Positions 45,727 through 55,946 of a stretch of 64,000 nt of DNA are shown piece by piece; within the stretch, counting starts at the first letter, position 1; every line of letters begins with the position of its first letter. The notes under the pieces were generated by a model, which was not told the DNA's origin, did not search any database, and saw only the letters and a list, made by a program, of their open reading frames with translations. Source of the stretch: Intrasporangium calvum DSM 43043 (GTDB taxonomy: Bacteria > Actinomycetota > Actinomycetes > Actinomycetales > Dermatophilaceae); NCBI RefSeq assembly GCF_000184685.1, contig NC_014830.1:1860001-1924000 (forward strand), read 5' to 3'. The position numbers and the translations under genes were made by a program.

Positions 45727-47856
45727 GTGGCCGACCCGACGACCTACCGCCCCAAGCCGGGGGAGATCCCGGTCGACCCGGGGGTCTACCGGTTCCGGGA
45801 CGCCCATGGCCGTGTCATCTACGTCGGCAAGGCGAAGTCGCTGCGGCCCCGGCTGTCCTCCTACTTCCAGGACATCGCCGCGCTCCACCCTCGTACGGCC
45901 ACCATGGTCACCACGGCGGCCTCGGTCGAGTGGACCGTGGTCCGCACCGAGGTGGAGGCGCTCGCCCTGGAGTACTCCTGGATCAAGGAGTTCGACCCGA
46001 GGTTCAACGTCAAGTACCGCGACGACAAGTCCTATCCGTTCCTCGCGGTGACCATGGGCGACGAGTTCCCGAGGGCTCAGGTGATGCGCGGGGCAAAACG
46101 GCGCGGGACCCGCTACTTCGGCCCCTACGGCCACGCCTGGGCCATCCGCGAGACGCTCGACCTGCTCCTGCGGGTCTTCCCGGTCCGCACCTGCTCCGCG
46201 GGCGTCTTCAAACGGGCCGCGGCCAGCGGCCGGCCCTGCCTGCTGGGTTACATCGACAAGTGCTCGGCGCCGTGCGTGGGTCGGGTGAGCGCGGACGAGC
46301 ACCGGGCCATCGCCGAGGAGTTCTGTGACTTCATGTCCGGCGACACGACCCGCTTCCTCAAGCGGCTCGAGACGCGGATGAAGGACGCCTCCGCCCGCCT
46401 CGAGTTCGAGGAGGCCGCCCGGCTGCGCGACGACCTCAACGCGATGCGCAAGGCCCTCGAGAAGCAGGCGGTGGTGCTCGGCGACGCGACCGACGCCGAC
46501 GTCTTCGCGGTGGTCGACGACGACCTCGAGGCGGCAGTCCAGGTCTTCCACGTCCGGGGTGGCCGGATCCGGGGACAGCGCGGCTGGGTCGTCGAGAAGG
46601 AGAGCGAGGACCTGCCGCTCCTCATCGAGCACCTGCTCCAGCAGGTCTACGGCGACGTCGACCCCGACCACGGCTCAAGGGACGTCGTCCCCCGCGAGGT
46701 CCTGGTCCCCCTCCTGCCGACCGACCCCGAAGCCGTCGCAGTCTGGCTGTCCGACCGGCGCGGCTCAACGGTCTCCGTGCGGGTGCCCCAGCGTGGCGAC
46801 AAGCGTCGACTGATGGAGACGGTGCGGCGCAACGCCGAGCAGTCGCTGGCCCGGCACAAGGTCGCGCGGGCCGGCGATCTGACGCTGCGCAGCCAGGCGC
46901 TCCAGGAGCTCCAGGACCACCTCGGGCTGCCGGAGGCGCCACTGCGCATCGAGTGCTACGACGTGAGCCACGTGCAGGGCACCAACGTGGTGGCCAGCAT
47001 GGTCGTCTTCGAGGACGGGTTGGCTCGCAAGAGCGAGTACCGGCGCTTCATCGTCCGCGGTGGGGCGCCCACCGCCGACGGGGGGATGGCGCCGGGGAGC
47101 CAACCGGGCCCGGTCGACGACACCGCGGCCATGCGCGAGGTGCTCGGACGCCGGTTCCGCCGGTACCTCGAGGAGGCCGAGGGCACCGGCGACCTCGACC
47201 TCGCGACCGGCGTCGAGTCAGGGATCGGTTCAGGGGTCGGTTCAGGGGTCGGTTCTGGGGTCGGTTCTGGGGGCGGGTCAGCGGTCGACTCGGGTGACTC
47301 GGTGACCGAGCTCGTGGACGACGGGGTGTCCGGACCGATCGACCCGACCACCGGTCGCCCCCGACGCTTCGCCTACCCCCCGAGCCTCGTCGTCGTCGAC
47401 GGCGGCCTGCCTCAGGTCAACGCGGCCCAGGCCGTGCTCGACGAGCTGGGCATCGAGGAGGTGGCTGTCGTCGGTCTCGCCAAACGGCTCGAGGAGGTCT
47501 GGCTCCCGCGCACCGACTACCCCGTCATCCTGCCGCGGACCAGCGAGGGGCTCTACCTGCTCCAACGCCTCCGCGACGAGGCCCACCGCTTCGCCATCAC
47601 GTTCCACCGGCAACGACGCTCCAAGGCGATGACCGCGTCGGCGCTCGACGGGGTACAGGGACTCGGCGCCGCGCGTCAACGAGCCCTCCTCAAGCACTTC
47701 GGATCGGTCAAACGCCTTCGGGCCGCCGAGCCGGAGGCCATCATGGCCGTACCAGGGATCGGGCCGGCGCTCGCCGCCGCCATCGTCGCGCACTTGTCCG
47801 AGACCGTTCCGGCTGAGCCGGCGGTCAACCTCACCACGGGAGAGATCCTCGAATGA
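45727..47856 (+). CDS. uvrC: Excinuclease ABC subunit C
   Basis: 709 residues, slightly long. GIY-YIG nuclease domain at the N-terminus ([21 protein letters not shown]), Cys-rich HhH link ([16 protein letters not shown]), UVR motif ([17 protein letters not shown]), RNase H-like 5'-nuclease domain ([21 protein letters not shown], then [13 protein letters not shown]) and C-terminal HhH pair. It makes both incisions in nucleotide excision repair. Residues about 499-518 are a Gly-Ser run coded by five 12-bp repeats, inside the nuclease domain. Leaderless GTG start. The stop overlaps rapZ by ATGA. Confidence 0.97.
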   Translation: MADPTTYRPKPGEIPVDPGVYRFRDAHGRVIYVGKAKSLRPRLSSYFQDIAALHPRTATMVTTAASVEWTVVRTEVEALALEYSWIKEFDPRFNVKYRDDKSYPFLAVTMGDEFPRAQVMRGAKRRGTRYFGPYGHAWAIRETLDLLLRVFPVRTCSAGVFKRAAASGRPCLLGYIDKCSAPCVGRVSADEHRAIAEEFCDFMSGDTTRFLKRLETRMKDASARLEFEEAARLRDDLNAMRKALEKQAVVLGDATDADVFAVVDDDLEAAVQVFHVRGGRIRGQRGWVVEKESEDLPLLIEHLLQQVYGDVDPDHGSRDVVPREVLVPLLPTDPEAVAVWLSDRRGSTVSVRVPQRGDKRRLMETVRRNAEQSLARHKVARAGDLTLRSQALQELQDHLGLPEAPLRIECYDVSHVQGTNVVASMVVFEDGLARKSEYRRFIVRGGAPTADGGMAPGSQPGPVDDTAAMREVLGRRFRRYLEEAEGTGDLDLATGVESGIGSGVGSGVGSGVGSGGGSAVDSGDSVTELVDDGVSGPIDPTTGRPRRFAYPPSLVVVDGGLPQVNAAQAVLDELGIEEVAVVGLAKRLEEVWLPRTDYPVILPRTSEGLYLLQRLRDEAHRFAITFHRQRRSKAMTASALDGVQGLGAARQRALLKHFGSVKRLRAAEPEAIMAVPGIGPALAAAIVAHLSETVPAEPAVNLTTGEILE
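47221..47280 (+). repeat. Five 12-bp tandem repeats inside uvrC
   Basis: Units of the form GGGGTCGGTTCA at 47221, 47233, 47245, 47257 and 47269, with small changes in the outer units. Each codes Gly-X-Gly-Ser in frame, so length changes keep the frame. Confidence 0.92.
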
Positions 47857-48782
47857 ACACTGGCTCGGGCACCCCCCAGACGCCCTGGGCGGGGACCAGC
47901 GCGATCGCCGACGCCCCCCTCGTCATCGTCACCGGGATGAGCGGCGCGGGACGGTCGACGACCGCGAACGTGCTCGAGGACCTCGGTTGGCTCGTCGTCG
48001 ACAACCTCCCACCCCAGATGCTCGAGTCCCTCGTCGCGCTGCGGTCCGCCTCGGCCGAGCGTCACCCCGACGCGGCGCTGCGCCAGCTCGCCGTCGTCGT
48101 CGACGTCCGCTCCCGCGGGTGGTTCGCGCACCTCCAGGAGGCGATCGACGCCGCCACCGCGCGAGGCGAGCGCCCGAGCGTCCTGTTCCTCGACGCCACG
48201 GACGAGGCCCTCGTCCGCCGGTTCGAGAGCGTCCGTCGGCCCCACCCCCTCCAGGCCGATGGGCGGCTGCTCGACGGGATCCAGCGCGAACGGTCCCTGC
48301 TGCTCGACCTGCGCTCGAGCGCCGACGTCGTCATCGACAGCTCCGGGCTCAACGTCCACCAGCTGACCGCCAAGCTGGCCTCCCTCTTCGCCGGCGACCG
48401 GAAGGTCCAGCTGCGCATCGCCGTGATGAGCTTCGGGTTCAAGTACGGGCTGCCGCTCGACGCCGACGTCGTGTTCGACATGCGGTTCCTGCCGAACCCC
48501 TTCTGGGTGCCCGAGCTGAAGGCGCTCAACGGTCGCGACGAGGCGGTCGCCGACTACGTCCTCAAGCAGGAGGGGGCGCTGGAGTTCCTCGACCGTGCCA
48601 CCGACCTGCTCGCGACGATGGTCGACGGCTACGTCCGTGAGGGACGCCGCTACGTCACGGTGGCCGTCGGCTGCACCGGGGGAAAGCACCGCTCCGTCGC
48701 GACCGCGGAGGCCCTGAGCGCCCGGCTCGGCACGGACCAGGTGGACACCTTCACCGTCCACCGGGACCTCGGTCGGGAGTGA
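47853..48782 (+). CDS. rapZ: RNase adapter / nucleotide-binding protein RapZ (YvcJ)
   Basis: 309 residues. P-loop [21 protein letters not shown] (Arg in place of Lys, usual in this family), [22 protein letters not shown], and the C-terminal [16 protein letters not shown]. In E. coli RapZ guides RNase E to the sRNA GlmZ; the actinobacterial role is less clear. The order uvrC-rapZ-yvcK-whiA is the conserved actinobacterial cluster. Start and stop overlap the neighbours. Confidence 0.94.
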   Translation: MNTGSGTPQTPWAGTSAIADAPLVIVTGMSGAGRSTTANVLEDLGWLVVDNLPPQMLESLVALRSASAERHPDAALRQLAVVVDVRSRGWFAHLQEAIDAATARGERPSVLFLDATDEALVRRFESVRRPHPLQADGRLLDGIQRERSLLLDLRSSADVVIDSSGLNVHQLTAKLASLFAGDRKVQLRIAVMSFGFKYGLPLDADVVFDMRFLPNPFWVPELKALNGRDEAVADYVLKQEGALEFLDRATDLLATMVDGYVREGRRYVTVAVGCTGGKHRSVATAEALSARLGTDQVDTFTVHRDLGRE

Positions 48783-49753
48783 CCGTGCCACCGGCGGCGC
48801 AGCTGCTCCCGACCCACCAGCGGCAGATCGTGGCCCTCGGCGGCGGGCACGGGCTGTTCGCCTCGCTCAGCGCCCTGCGCCTGCTCACCGACCACCTCAC
48901 CGCCGTCGTCACCGTTGCCGACGACGGCGGGTCGAGTGGGCGTCTCCGTGACGACTTCCACGTCCTGCCACCCGGTGACCTGCGGATGGCCCTGGCTGCA
49001 CTGTGCGACGACTCGGAGTGGGGTCACACGTGGCGCGACGTGCTCCAGCATCGGTTCGCCGGCTCCGGAGAGCTCCAGGGACACTCGCTCGGCAACCTCA
49101 TGATCGTCTCCATCTGGGAGCTGCTGGGCGACACCGTCGGCGGCCTCGAGCTCGTCGGCCGGCTGCTCGGGGCCCGCGGGCGCGTGCTGCCGATGGCCTC
49201 CGAGCCCCTGGAGATCGTCGCCGAGATCCGCGGCCACGACCCCGACCTTCCCGAGGAGACGGTCGTGGTCCACGGCCAGCACCGCGTCGCATCGTCCCCG
49301 GGGGTCGTGTCGTCGATCGGGATCCTGCCCACGTGTCCGCAGCCGTGCGGCGAAGCCCTGGACGCGGTGCTGGCGGCCGACTGGGTCGTCTTCGGCCCGG
49401 GCTCGTGGTTCACCTCAGTCATGCCGCACCTGCTCGTCCCGGACCTCGCCGACGCGCTCGTCGCGACCCGGGCCCGGCGGCTGCTCATCCTCAACCTCGA
49501 GGTCGCCACCGACGAGACCCGCGACTTCCGGGCGGAGGACCACCTCGCGTCGTTCGCGGCCAACGCGCCCGACCTGCGCCTCGATGCGGTGCTGGCCGAC
49601 CCGAGTGTCGTCGACGACGAGGACATGCTCCGGGCGGCCGCCGCCGACGTCGGTGCCGAGCTCGTCATCGCTCCGGTCGTCGCCCGGGGCCGCCCGGGGG
49701 CCCATGACCCGCTCCGCCTCGCCGCCGCCCTCCGGGACGTCATCGCCAACTGA
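48779..49753 (+). CDS. yvcK: Gluconeogenesis factor YvcK/CuvA family protein
   Basis: 324 residues, CofD-like fold. Motifs [32 protein letters not shown] and [13 protein letters not shown] define the family; [15 protein letters not shown] and [19 protein letters not shown] follow. YvcK binds UDP-sugars and links carbon metabolism to cell-wall synthesis and shape. GTG 48779 overlaps the rapZ stop; GTG 48785 is also possible. Confidence 0.93.
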   Translation: MTVPPAAQLLPTHQRQIVALGGGHGLFASLSALRLLTDHLTAVVTVADDGGSSGRLRDDFHVLPPGDLRMALAALCDDSEWGHTWRDVLQHRFAGSGELQGHSLGNLMIVSIWELLGDTVGGLELVGRLLGARGRVLPMASEPLEIVAEIRGHDPDLPEETVVVHGQHRVASSPGVVSSIGILPTCPQPCGEALDAVLAADWVVFGPGSWFTSVMPHLLVPDLADALVATRARRLLILNLEVATDETRDFRAEDHLASFAANAPDLRLDAVLADPSVVDDEDMLRAAAADVGAELVIAPVVARGRPGAHDPLRLAAALRDVIAN

Positions 49754-49832
49754 GACTCGCAGGAGGGTCGGGCGTCCGGCCGCCGTGAGCGCAGCGCGCC
49801 CGCACGCCGATTCGGGTGGCAGGATGTCGGGC

Positions 49833-50813
49833 ATGGCGATGACAGCGAAGGTGAAGGACGAGCTCTCGCGTCTGGACGTGACCAAACCCTGCTGTCGCAA
49901 GGCCGAGGTGTCCACCATGCTGCGCTTCGCGGGTGGCCTCCACATCATCGGTGGCCAGATCGTCGTCGAGGCCGAGCTCGACACCGCCAACGCGGCACGC
50001 CGGCTCCGCCGCAACATCACCGAGGTCTACGGCCACCGGAGCGACGTGCTCGTCCTCGCCGCCGGGGGCCTGCGCCGCGGCTCGCGCTACGTCGTGCGGG
50101 TGGTCGAGGAGGGGGCGACCCTGGCCAGGCAGACCGGGCTCATCGACAGCCAGGGCCGCCCGGTGCGCGGCCTGCCGCCCAAGGTGGTCAGCGGCTCGAC
50201 CTGCGACTCCGAGGCGGCCTGGCGCGGCGCCTTCCTCGCGCACGGCTCGCTGACCGAGCCCGGTCGGTCCTCCGCGCTCGAGATCACCTGCCCCGGCCCC
50301 GAAGCCGCGCTGGCCCTCGTCGGCGCCGCCCGCCGGCTCGGCATCCAGGCCAAGGCGCGCGAGGTGCGCGGGGTCGACCGGGTCGTGATCCGGGACGGCG
50401 ACGCGATCGGCGCGATGCTGACCCGGCTCGGCGCCCACGACGCCGTCCTCGCGTGGGAGGAGCGACGGATGCGCCGCGAGGTGCGGGCCACCGCGAACCG
50501 GCTCGCGAACTTCGACGACGCCAACCTCCGACGCTCCGCGCGGGCCGCCGTCGCCGCAGGATCCCGCGTCGAGCGGGCGATGGAGATCCTGGGCGAGGAG
50601 GTCCCGGACCACCTGCGCGAGGCCGGCGTGCTTCGTCTCGAGCACAAGCAGGCAAGTCTCGAGGAGCTCGGCCAGCTCGCCCAGCCGCCGATGACCAAGG
50701 ACGCCGTCGCCGGCCGGATCCGGCGGCTGCTGGCCATGGCCGACAAGCGGGCCGAGGACCTCGGCATCCCCGGCACCGACGCGAACCTCACGCCCGACAT
50801 GCTCGAGAGCTGA
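49833..50813 (+). CDS. whiA: Sporulation/division regulator WhiA
   Basis: 326 residues. N-terminal degenerate LAGLIDADG part ([52 protein letters not shown]) and C-terminal HTH domain ([25 protein letters not shown], split). WhiA is a DNA-binding regulator of division genes such as ftsZ in Streptomyces and is kept in non-sporulating actinobacteria. ATG 49833 matches the conserved start. It follows yvcK by 79 bp. Confidence 0.95.
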   Translation: MAMTAKVKDELSRLDVTKPCCRKAEVSTMLRFAGGLHIIGGQIVVEAELDTANAARRLRRNITEVYGHRSDVLVLAAGGLRRGSRYVVRVVEEGATLARQTGLIDSQGRPVRGLPPKVVSGSTCDSEAAWRGAFLAHGSLTEPGRSSALEITCPGPEAALALVGAARRLGIQAKAREVRGVDRVVIRDGDAIGAMLTRLGAHDAVLAWEERRMRREVRATANRLANFDDANLRRSARAAVAAGSRVERAMEILGEEVPDHLREAGVLRLEHKQASLEELGQLAQPPMTKDAVAGRIRRLLAMADKRAEDLGIPGTDANLTPDMLES

Positions 50814-50838
50814 CCCGACGCCGGCCCACGGGAGCCGG

Positions 50839-50852
50839 CTCAGCGGCATACG
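50839..50852 (+). repeat. Dispersed 14-bp element, copy 8 (variant, upstream of gap)
   Basis: CTCAGCGGCATACG, 26 nt after the whiA stop and 161 bp before the gap start. The CTCAGCGG variant is also that of the 40-bp palindrome. Confidence 0.85.
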
Positions 50853-50935
50853 GCATCGTGTCCGGCCGACCACGAGTGGGGGAGCGGCGCCGCCCATGCG
50901 ATGAGACTCACGTCACGTCGCCGAGGACGACCGAC

Positions 50936-52018
<1,083 letters not shown>

Positions 52019-52055
52019 GACCGGCACCGCCGTCCCCGCGCGCGGGCGGGCCTCG

Positions 52056-52061
52056 TAGGCT
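52056..52061 (+). promoter_or_regulatory. Possible -10 box for pgk-tpiA
   Basis: TAGGCT, 38 nt after the gap stop; it would give a structured leader of about 120 nt. Confidence 0.35.
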
Positions 52062-52104
52062 CGCCTGCAGGGCGGTGGAAGCCGCCGCCCACCACCCAGC
52101 CGAT

Positions 52105-52143
52105 CCCGACCTGAGCAGGGCCACCGGCTCCACCCAGGTCGGG
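52105..52143 (+). terminator. Hairpin between gap and pgk
   Basis: CCCGACCTG (52105-52113) pairs perfectly with CAGGTCGGG (52135-52143), 21-nt loop, no T-tract. It may set the gap:pgk ratio. Confidence 0.5.
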
Positions 52144-52187
52144 CCCGGCCCCGACCGAATGTCCTGACCGACCGAAGAGGCAACCGC

Positions 52188-53459
52188 GTGAAGACGATTG
52201 GCGACCTCGGGGACCTGCGCGGCAAGCGCGTCCTCGTCCGCTCCGACCTCAACGTCCCGCTCGAGCAGACCGAGCGCGGCGCCACGATCACCGACGACGG
52301 GCGCATCCGGGCCTCGGCGCCCACCATCAGGATGCTGTCCGAGATGGGCGCTCGCGTCATCGTGTGCGCACACCTCGGCCGGCCCAAGGGCGAGCCGGAG
52401 CCGAAGTACTCGCTCGCACCGGTGGCCCGCCGCCTCGGCGAGCTCCTCGGCACCCCGGTCGTGTTCGCCGAGGACACCGTCGGCGAGGGCGCCCGGAAGG
52501 CCGTGGACTCGCTCGAGGACGGCGGGGTCGTCGTGCTCGAGAACCTCCGCTTCAACGCCGGTGAGACGGCCAAGTCGGAGCCCGACCGCGCCGAGTTCGC
52601 TCGGACCCTCGCCTCACTCGCGGACGTCTTCGTCTCCGACGGCTTCGGCGTCGTGCACCGCGCCCAGGCATCCGTCTACGACGTCGCACGGCTGCTGCCG
52701 CACGCCACGGGCGGGCTCGTCGAGGCCGAGGTCAACGTGCTGCGCCGCCTGACCCGCGACCCGGAGCGTCCGTATGCCGTCGTGCTCGGGGGTGCCAAGG
52801 TGTCGGACAAGCTCGGCGTCATCGGCAACCTCCTCGGCACGGCCGACCGCCTCATCATCGGCGGCGGCATGGTCTTCACCTTCCTCGCGGCCCAGGGCCT
52901 CGAGGTCGGCACGAGCCTGCTCGAGCGGGAGCAGATCGACACGGTCAAGGGCTACCTCGAGCGTGCCGAGCAGGAGGGCGTCGAGATCGTGCTGCCGGTC
53001 GACGTCGTCGCCGCCGAAGCGTTCAGCGCCGATGCGGAGCACGACGTCGTCCCCGTCGACGCGATCCCGGCCGACCGGATGGGCCTCGACATCGGCCCCG
53101 AGTCGGCCGACCTCTTCGCCCGCAAGCTCGCGGACTGCAGGACGGTCTTCTGGAACGGCCCGATGGGCGCGTTCGAGATGGAGCCCTACGCCGCGGGCAC
53201 GAAGGCCCTCGCGCAGGCCCTCGTCGACGTCACCCGCCACGGCGGGCTCACCGTCGTCGGCGGTGGCGACTCGGCGGCCGCCGTCCGCCAGCTCGGCTTC
53301 GCCGACTCGGACTTCGGACACATCTCCACCGGTGGCGGAGCGAGCCTCGAGTACCTCGAGGGCAAGGAGCTCCCGGGCCTCACCGTGCTCGACGGGGACG
53401 GCGACGGGGACGGCGACGGGGACGGCGACGGCGACGCTCGTGACGGGGGGGCCGCCTGA
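52188..53459 (+). CDS. pgk: Phosphoglycerate kinase with Gly-Asp repeat tail
   Basis: 423 residues. Substrate and nucleotide motifs are standard: [40 protein letters not shown] and the closing [15 protein letters not shown]. It transfers phosphate from 1,3-bisphosphoglycerate to ADP. The fold ends near residue 400; after it comes a tail of seven or eight Gly-Asp pairs coded by a 12-bp repeat, then ARDGGAA, not part of the usual enzyme. GTG 52188 has GAAGAGG upstream. The stop overlaps tpiA by TGATG. Confidence 0.96.
   Translation: MKTIGDLGDLRGKRVLVRSDLNVPLEQTERGATITDDGRIRASAPTIRMLSEMGARVIVCAHLGRPKGEPEPKYSLAPVARRLGELLGTPVVFAEDTVGEGARKAVDSLEDGGVVVLENLRFNAGETAKSEPDRAEFARTLASLADVFVSDGFGVVHRAQASVYDVARLLPHATGGLVEAEVNVLRRLTRDPERPYAVVLGGAKVSDKLGVIGNLLGTADRLIIGGGMVFTFLAAQGLEVGTSLLEREQIDTVKGYLERAEQEGVEIVLPVDVVAAEAFSADAEHDVVPVDAIPADRMGLDIGPESADLFARKLADCRTVFWNGPMGAFEMEPYAAGTKALAQALVDVTRHGGLTVVGGGDSAAAVRQLGFADSDFGHISTGGGASLEYLEGKELPGLTVLDGDGDGDGDGDGDGDARDGGAA
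53391..53438 (+). repeat. 12-bp tandem repeat at the 3' end of pgk
   Basis: GACGGGGACGGC in three copies from 53391, then a degenerate unit. It codes the Gly-Asp run; insertions of whole units stay in frame. Confidence 0.9.
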
Positions 53460-54268
53460 TGGCCACCTCCAAGACTGTCGGTCGGGTGCCCCTCATGGCC
53501 GGCAACTGGAAGATGAACCTCGACCATCTGCAGGCCACCCACCTCATCCAGAAGCTCGACTGGACGCTCCGGGACGCCAAGCACGACTACGACGGCGTCG
53601 AGGTCGCGGTCCTGCCTCCCTTCACCGACCTGCGCTCGGTCCAGACCCTCGTCGAGGGTGATCGGCTGCACCTGCGCTACGGCGCTCAGGACCTGTCCCC
53701 CCACGCGTCCGGGGCCTACACCGGTGACATCTCCGGGGCGTTCCTCAAGAAGCTCGGCTGCACCTACGTCGTCGTCGGCCACAGCGAGCGTCGGGAGGGG
53801 CACCACGAGACCGACGACGTCGTGGCGGCCAAGGTCCAGGCGGCCTACCGGCACGGCCTCACGCCCATCCTGTGCTGCGGCGAGGGCCTCGAGGTCCGCA
53901 AGGAGGGCAGCCAGGTCGAGCACGTCGTCGCCCAGCTGCGGGCGGCCCTCGACGGGGTGACCCGAGAGCAGGCCGCGAGCATCGTCATCGCCTACGAGCC
54001 GATCTGGGCCATCGGGACCGGTGAGGTCGCGACCCCCGACGACGCCCAGGAGGTCTGCGCCGCGATCCGGACCCTGCTCGCCGAGCTCTACAGCGGCGAC
54101 CTCGCCGACGGCGTGCGGATCCTCTACGGCGGAAGCGTCAAGGCGGCCAACGTCGCCGCCATCATGGCCCAGGAGGACGTCGACGGCGCCCTCGTCGGTG
54201 GGGCGTCCATCGACCCCGCCGAGTTCGCGTCGATCTGCCGCTACCGCGACCACCTGACGGCGGGCTGA
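53459..54268 (+). CDS. tpiA: Triosephosphate isomerase
   Basis: 269 residues. [18 protein letters not shown] with catalytic His, [15 protein letters not shown] with catalytic Glu, and [11 protein letters not shown] at the phosphate site are all present. It interconverts dihydroxyacetone phosphate and glyceraldehyde 3-phosphate. It is coupled to pgk by a 1-base TGATG overlap. Confidence 0.97.
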   Translation: MATSKTVGRVPLMAGNWKMNLDHLQATHLIQKLDWTLRDAKHDYDGVEVAVLPPFTDLRSVQTLVEGDRLHLRYGAQDLSPHASGAYTGDISGAFLKKLGCTYVVVGHSERREGHHETDDVVAAKVQAAYRHGLTPILCCGEGLEVRKEGSQVEHVVAQLRAALDGVTREQAASIVIAYEPIWAIGTGEVATPDDAQEVCAAIRTLLAELYSGDLADGVRILYGGSVKAANVAAIMAQEDVDGALVGGASIDPAEFASICRYRDHLTAG

Positions 54269-54319
54269 CCCACGCCCCCCGCCGCCGCTCGGTCATTCGG
54301 CCCACCGGCCGCGGGAAGG

Positions 54320-54464
54320 TATCCTGACCACTGTCCTCGGGCGGGGCTTCACACCGAGCCTTGCAAGGGGCTCACCCGGGTCTCGTCCGCGGCGCTCGAC
54401 AAGCCCGGGCCGGCCGACCAAGCGACGGGTAGCACGCCCGTCACCGACGATTTGGAGTGACCAC
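54320..54464 (+). promoter_or_regulatory. Promoter and structured leader of secG
   Basis: -10 TATCCT (54320-54325) starts a leader of about 135 nt. It contains GAGCC(54356)/GGCTC(54373) and two CCCGGG palindromes (54376 on, 54404 on) that can pair. I recognise no known RNA family. Confidence 0.4.
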
Positions 54465-54710
54465 GTGGATGCGGTTCGCATCGTGCTGCAGGTCCTGCTG
54501 GTGCTGTCCAGCCTGATCCTGACCCTGTTCATCCTGCTCCACAAGGGCAAGGGTGGCGGCCTCTCCGACATGTTCGGCGGCGGCATGTCGACCTCACTCG
54601 GCGGCTCGTCGGTCGCCGAGCGCAACCTCGACCGGTTCACGGTCGCCGTCGCGGTCGTGTGGGCCACGGCGATCATCGGGCTGGGCCTGCTCGCCCGGTT
54701 CCAGAGCTGA
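54465..54710 (+). CDS. secG: Preprotein translocase subunit SecG
   Basis: 81 residues with two membrane helices (IVLQVLLVLSSLILTLFILL and VAVAVVWATAIIGLGLL) and the conserved cytoplasmic loop HKGKGGGLSDMFGGG. SecG assists SecYE in protein export. GTG 54465 has GGAGT 8 nt upstream. Its place after tpiA is conserved in actinobacteria. Confidence 0.95.
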   Translation: MDAVRIVLQVLLVLSSLILTLFILLHKGKGGGLSDMFGGGMSTSLGGSSVAERNLDRFTVAVAVVWATAIIGLGLLARFQS

Positions 54711-54722
54711 GAGGACGGGCCG

Positions 54723-55073
54723 ATGGCGAGCGGTAACGCGATTCGAGGAAGCCGGGTCGGAGCGGGCCCGATGGGCGAGGCAGAGCGGGGGGACACCGCA
54801 CCTCGGGTCTACATCTCGTACTGGTGCTCCAACGGCCACGAGACCCGGCCGAGCTTCGCCGAGGAGCCCGGCATGGTGGTGCCGGAGGTGTGGGACTGCC
54901 CCCGGTGCGGCTTCCCGGCCGGACAGGACAAGGAGAACCCGCCCGCCCCGCCGAAGGTCGAGCCCTACAAGACCCACCTGGCCTACGTGAAGGAGCGCCG
55001 CAGCGACGCGGACGGCGCGGCCATCCTCGACGAGGCGTTGTCCAGCCTCCGTGAGCGCGGGCTGATCCAGTAG
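54723..55073 (+). CDS. rbpA: RNA polymerase-binding protein RbpA
   Basis: 116 residues. Opens with GNAIRGSRVGAGPMGEAERG, the core-binding N-terminal tail, then the zinc-ribbon-like core (YWCSNGHETRP, WDCPRCGFPAGQD), then the sigma-interacting C-terminus (KTHLAYVKERRSD). RbpA stabilises open complexes with the housekeeping sigma factor in actinobacteria. It starts 12 nt after secG and ends before a perfect 40-bp palindrome. Confidence 0.95.
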   Translation: MASGNAIRGSRVGAGPMGEAERGDTAPRVYISYWCSNGHETRPSFAEEPGMVVPEVWDCPRCGFPAGQDKENPPAPPKVEPYKTHLAYVKERRSDADGAAILDEALSSLRERGLIQ

Positions 55074-55088
55074 CACACCACCCCTGTG

Positions 55089-55128
55089 ACGTATGCCGCT
55101 GAGCGGGCGCCCGCTCAGCGGCATACGT
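55089..55128. terminator. Perfect 40-bp palindrome made of two dispersed elements
   Basis: Two 20-base halves (55089-55108 and 55109-55128) are exact reverse complements. Each contains the element: CGTATGCCGCTGAG at 55090-55103 (copy 9) and CTCAGCGGCATACG at 55114-55127 (copy 10). It lies between the convergent rbpA and pgl genes and would work as a bidirectional terminator. Confidence 0.8.
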
Positions 55129-55193
55129 GCGTCTGTGGTCGGGTCACCCCGCGCCGCCCTCCGGCTGGAGACCGGGGGCGAAGACCCGGCGCC

Positions 55194-55946
55194 TCAGCTG
55201 AGGCCGGCCCCTGCGGCGGTGTCCAGGAGCCACCGGGTCGCCTCGGTGCCCCTCGGCGCGCTGGCGGGCACGTCCCAACGGTCGGTGCCCGGCCGGAGCG
55301 CGGCCGCCACGGCGTCCGCCTTGTCCTCGCCGGCCACGAGGAACCAGGTCTCGCGGGCCTGCGCCAGCCGCTCGAAGGTGAGCGAGACCCGCTCGGGCGG
55401 CGGCTTCGGGGAGTGGTGCACCGCCACGGTCGGCGTGCCGGTGGCCCGCTGGGCGTCATGGTGCGGGAAGAGTGAGGCGACGTGCCCGTCGGGCCCGACC
55501 CCGAGGATCAGCACGTCGAAGGCTGCGGCGCCGTGTCGGGCCAGGGTCTCGGCGTAGGCGTCAGCGCTGGCTTCCGGCGTGTCAACCTCGTCCGGTCCCG
55601 GGACCCGGTGGACCTTGGTCGCATCGAGGCCGAGGCTCGAGAGGCCGGCCTCGTCGTTCTGTGTGTCGTTTCGGTCCGCGTGGCCTCGGGGCAGGAAGCG
55701 CTCGTCGCCCCACCAGACCCGGACCCTTCTCCAGTCAACGGCGCTCCGGCCGAGCACCCCGGTCAGCGACCGGATGATCTCCGAGCCGAGTGACCCACCG
55801 GTCAGCACGACCTGTGCCTCGCCGGAGACGCCTTGCGCGTCGAGGAGGGCGACGACGAGGCGGGCTGCGGCCGCGTCGGCGAGCGACTGCTTGCCGGGAT
55901 GGATGACGACGGCCGGCTCGGGAGCCCCGCGGTCATCGGCCGTCAT
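55194..55946 (-). CDS. pgl: 6-phosphogluconolactonase
   Basis: 250 residues, SugarP isomerase-like fold. VVLTGGSLGSEIIRSL, VRVWWGDERFLPRGHADRND and LILGVGPDGHVASLFPHH carry the phosphate-binding and catalytic residues of the DevB/Pgl family. It hydrolyses 6-phosphogluconolactone. Last gene of the pentose-phosphate operon; ATG 55946 overlaps the opcA stop by ATGA. Confidence 0.95.
   Translation of the reverse strand: MTADDRGAPEPAVVIHPGKQSLADAAAARLVVALLDAQGVSGEAQVVLTGGSLGSEIIRSLTGVLGRSAVDWRRVRVWWGDERFLPRGHADRNDTQNDEAGLSSLGLDATKVHRVPGPDEVDTPEASADAYAETLARHGAAAFDVLILGVGPDGHVASLFPHHDAQRATGTPTVAVHHSPKPPPERVSLTFERLAQARETWFLVAGEDKADAVAAALRPGTDRWDVPASAPRGTEATRWLLDTAAGAGLS

Noticed and set aside
47221-47280. 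Possible CRISPR-like repeat array
   Set aside because: Contiguous 12-bp units without spacers inside an intact uvrC frame; a coding tandem repeat.
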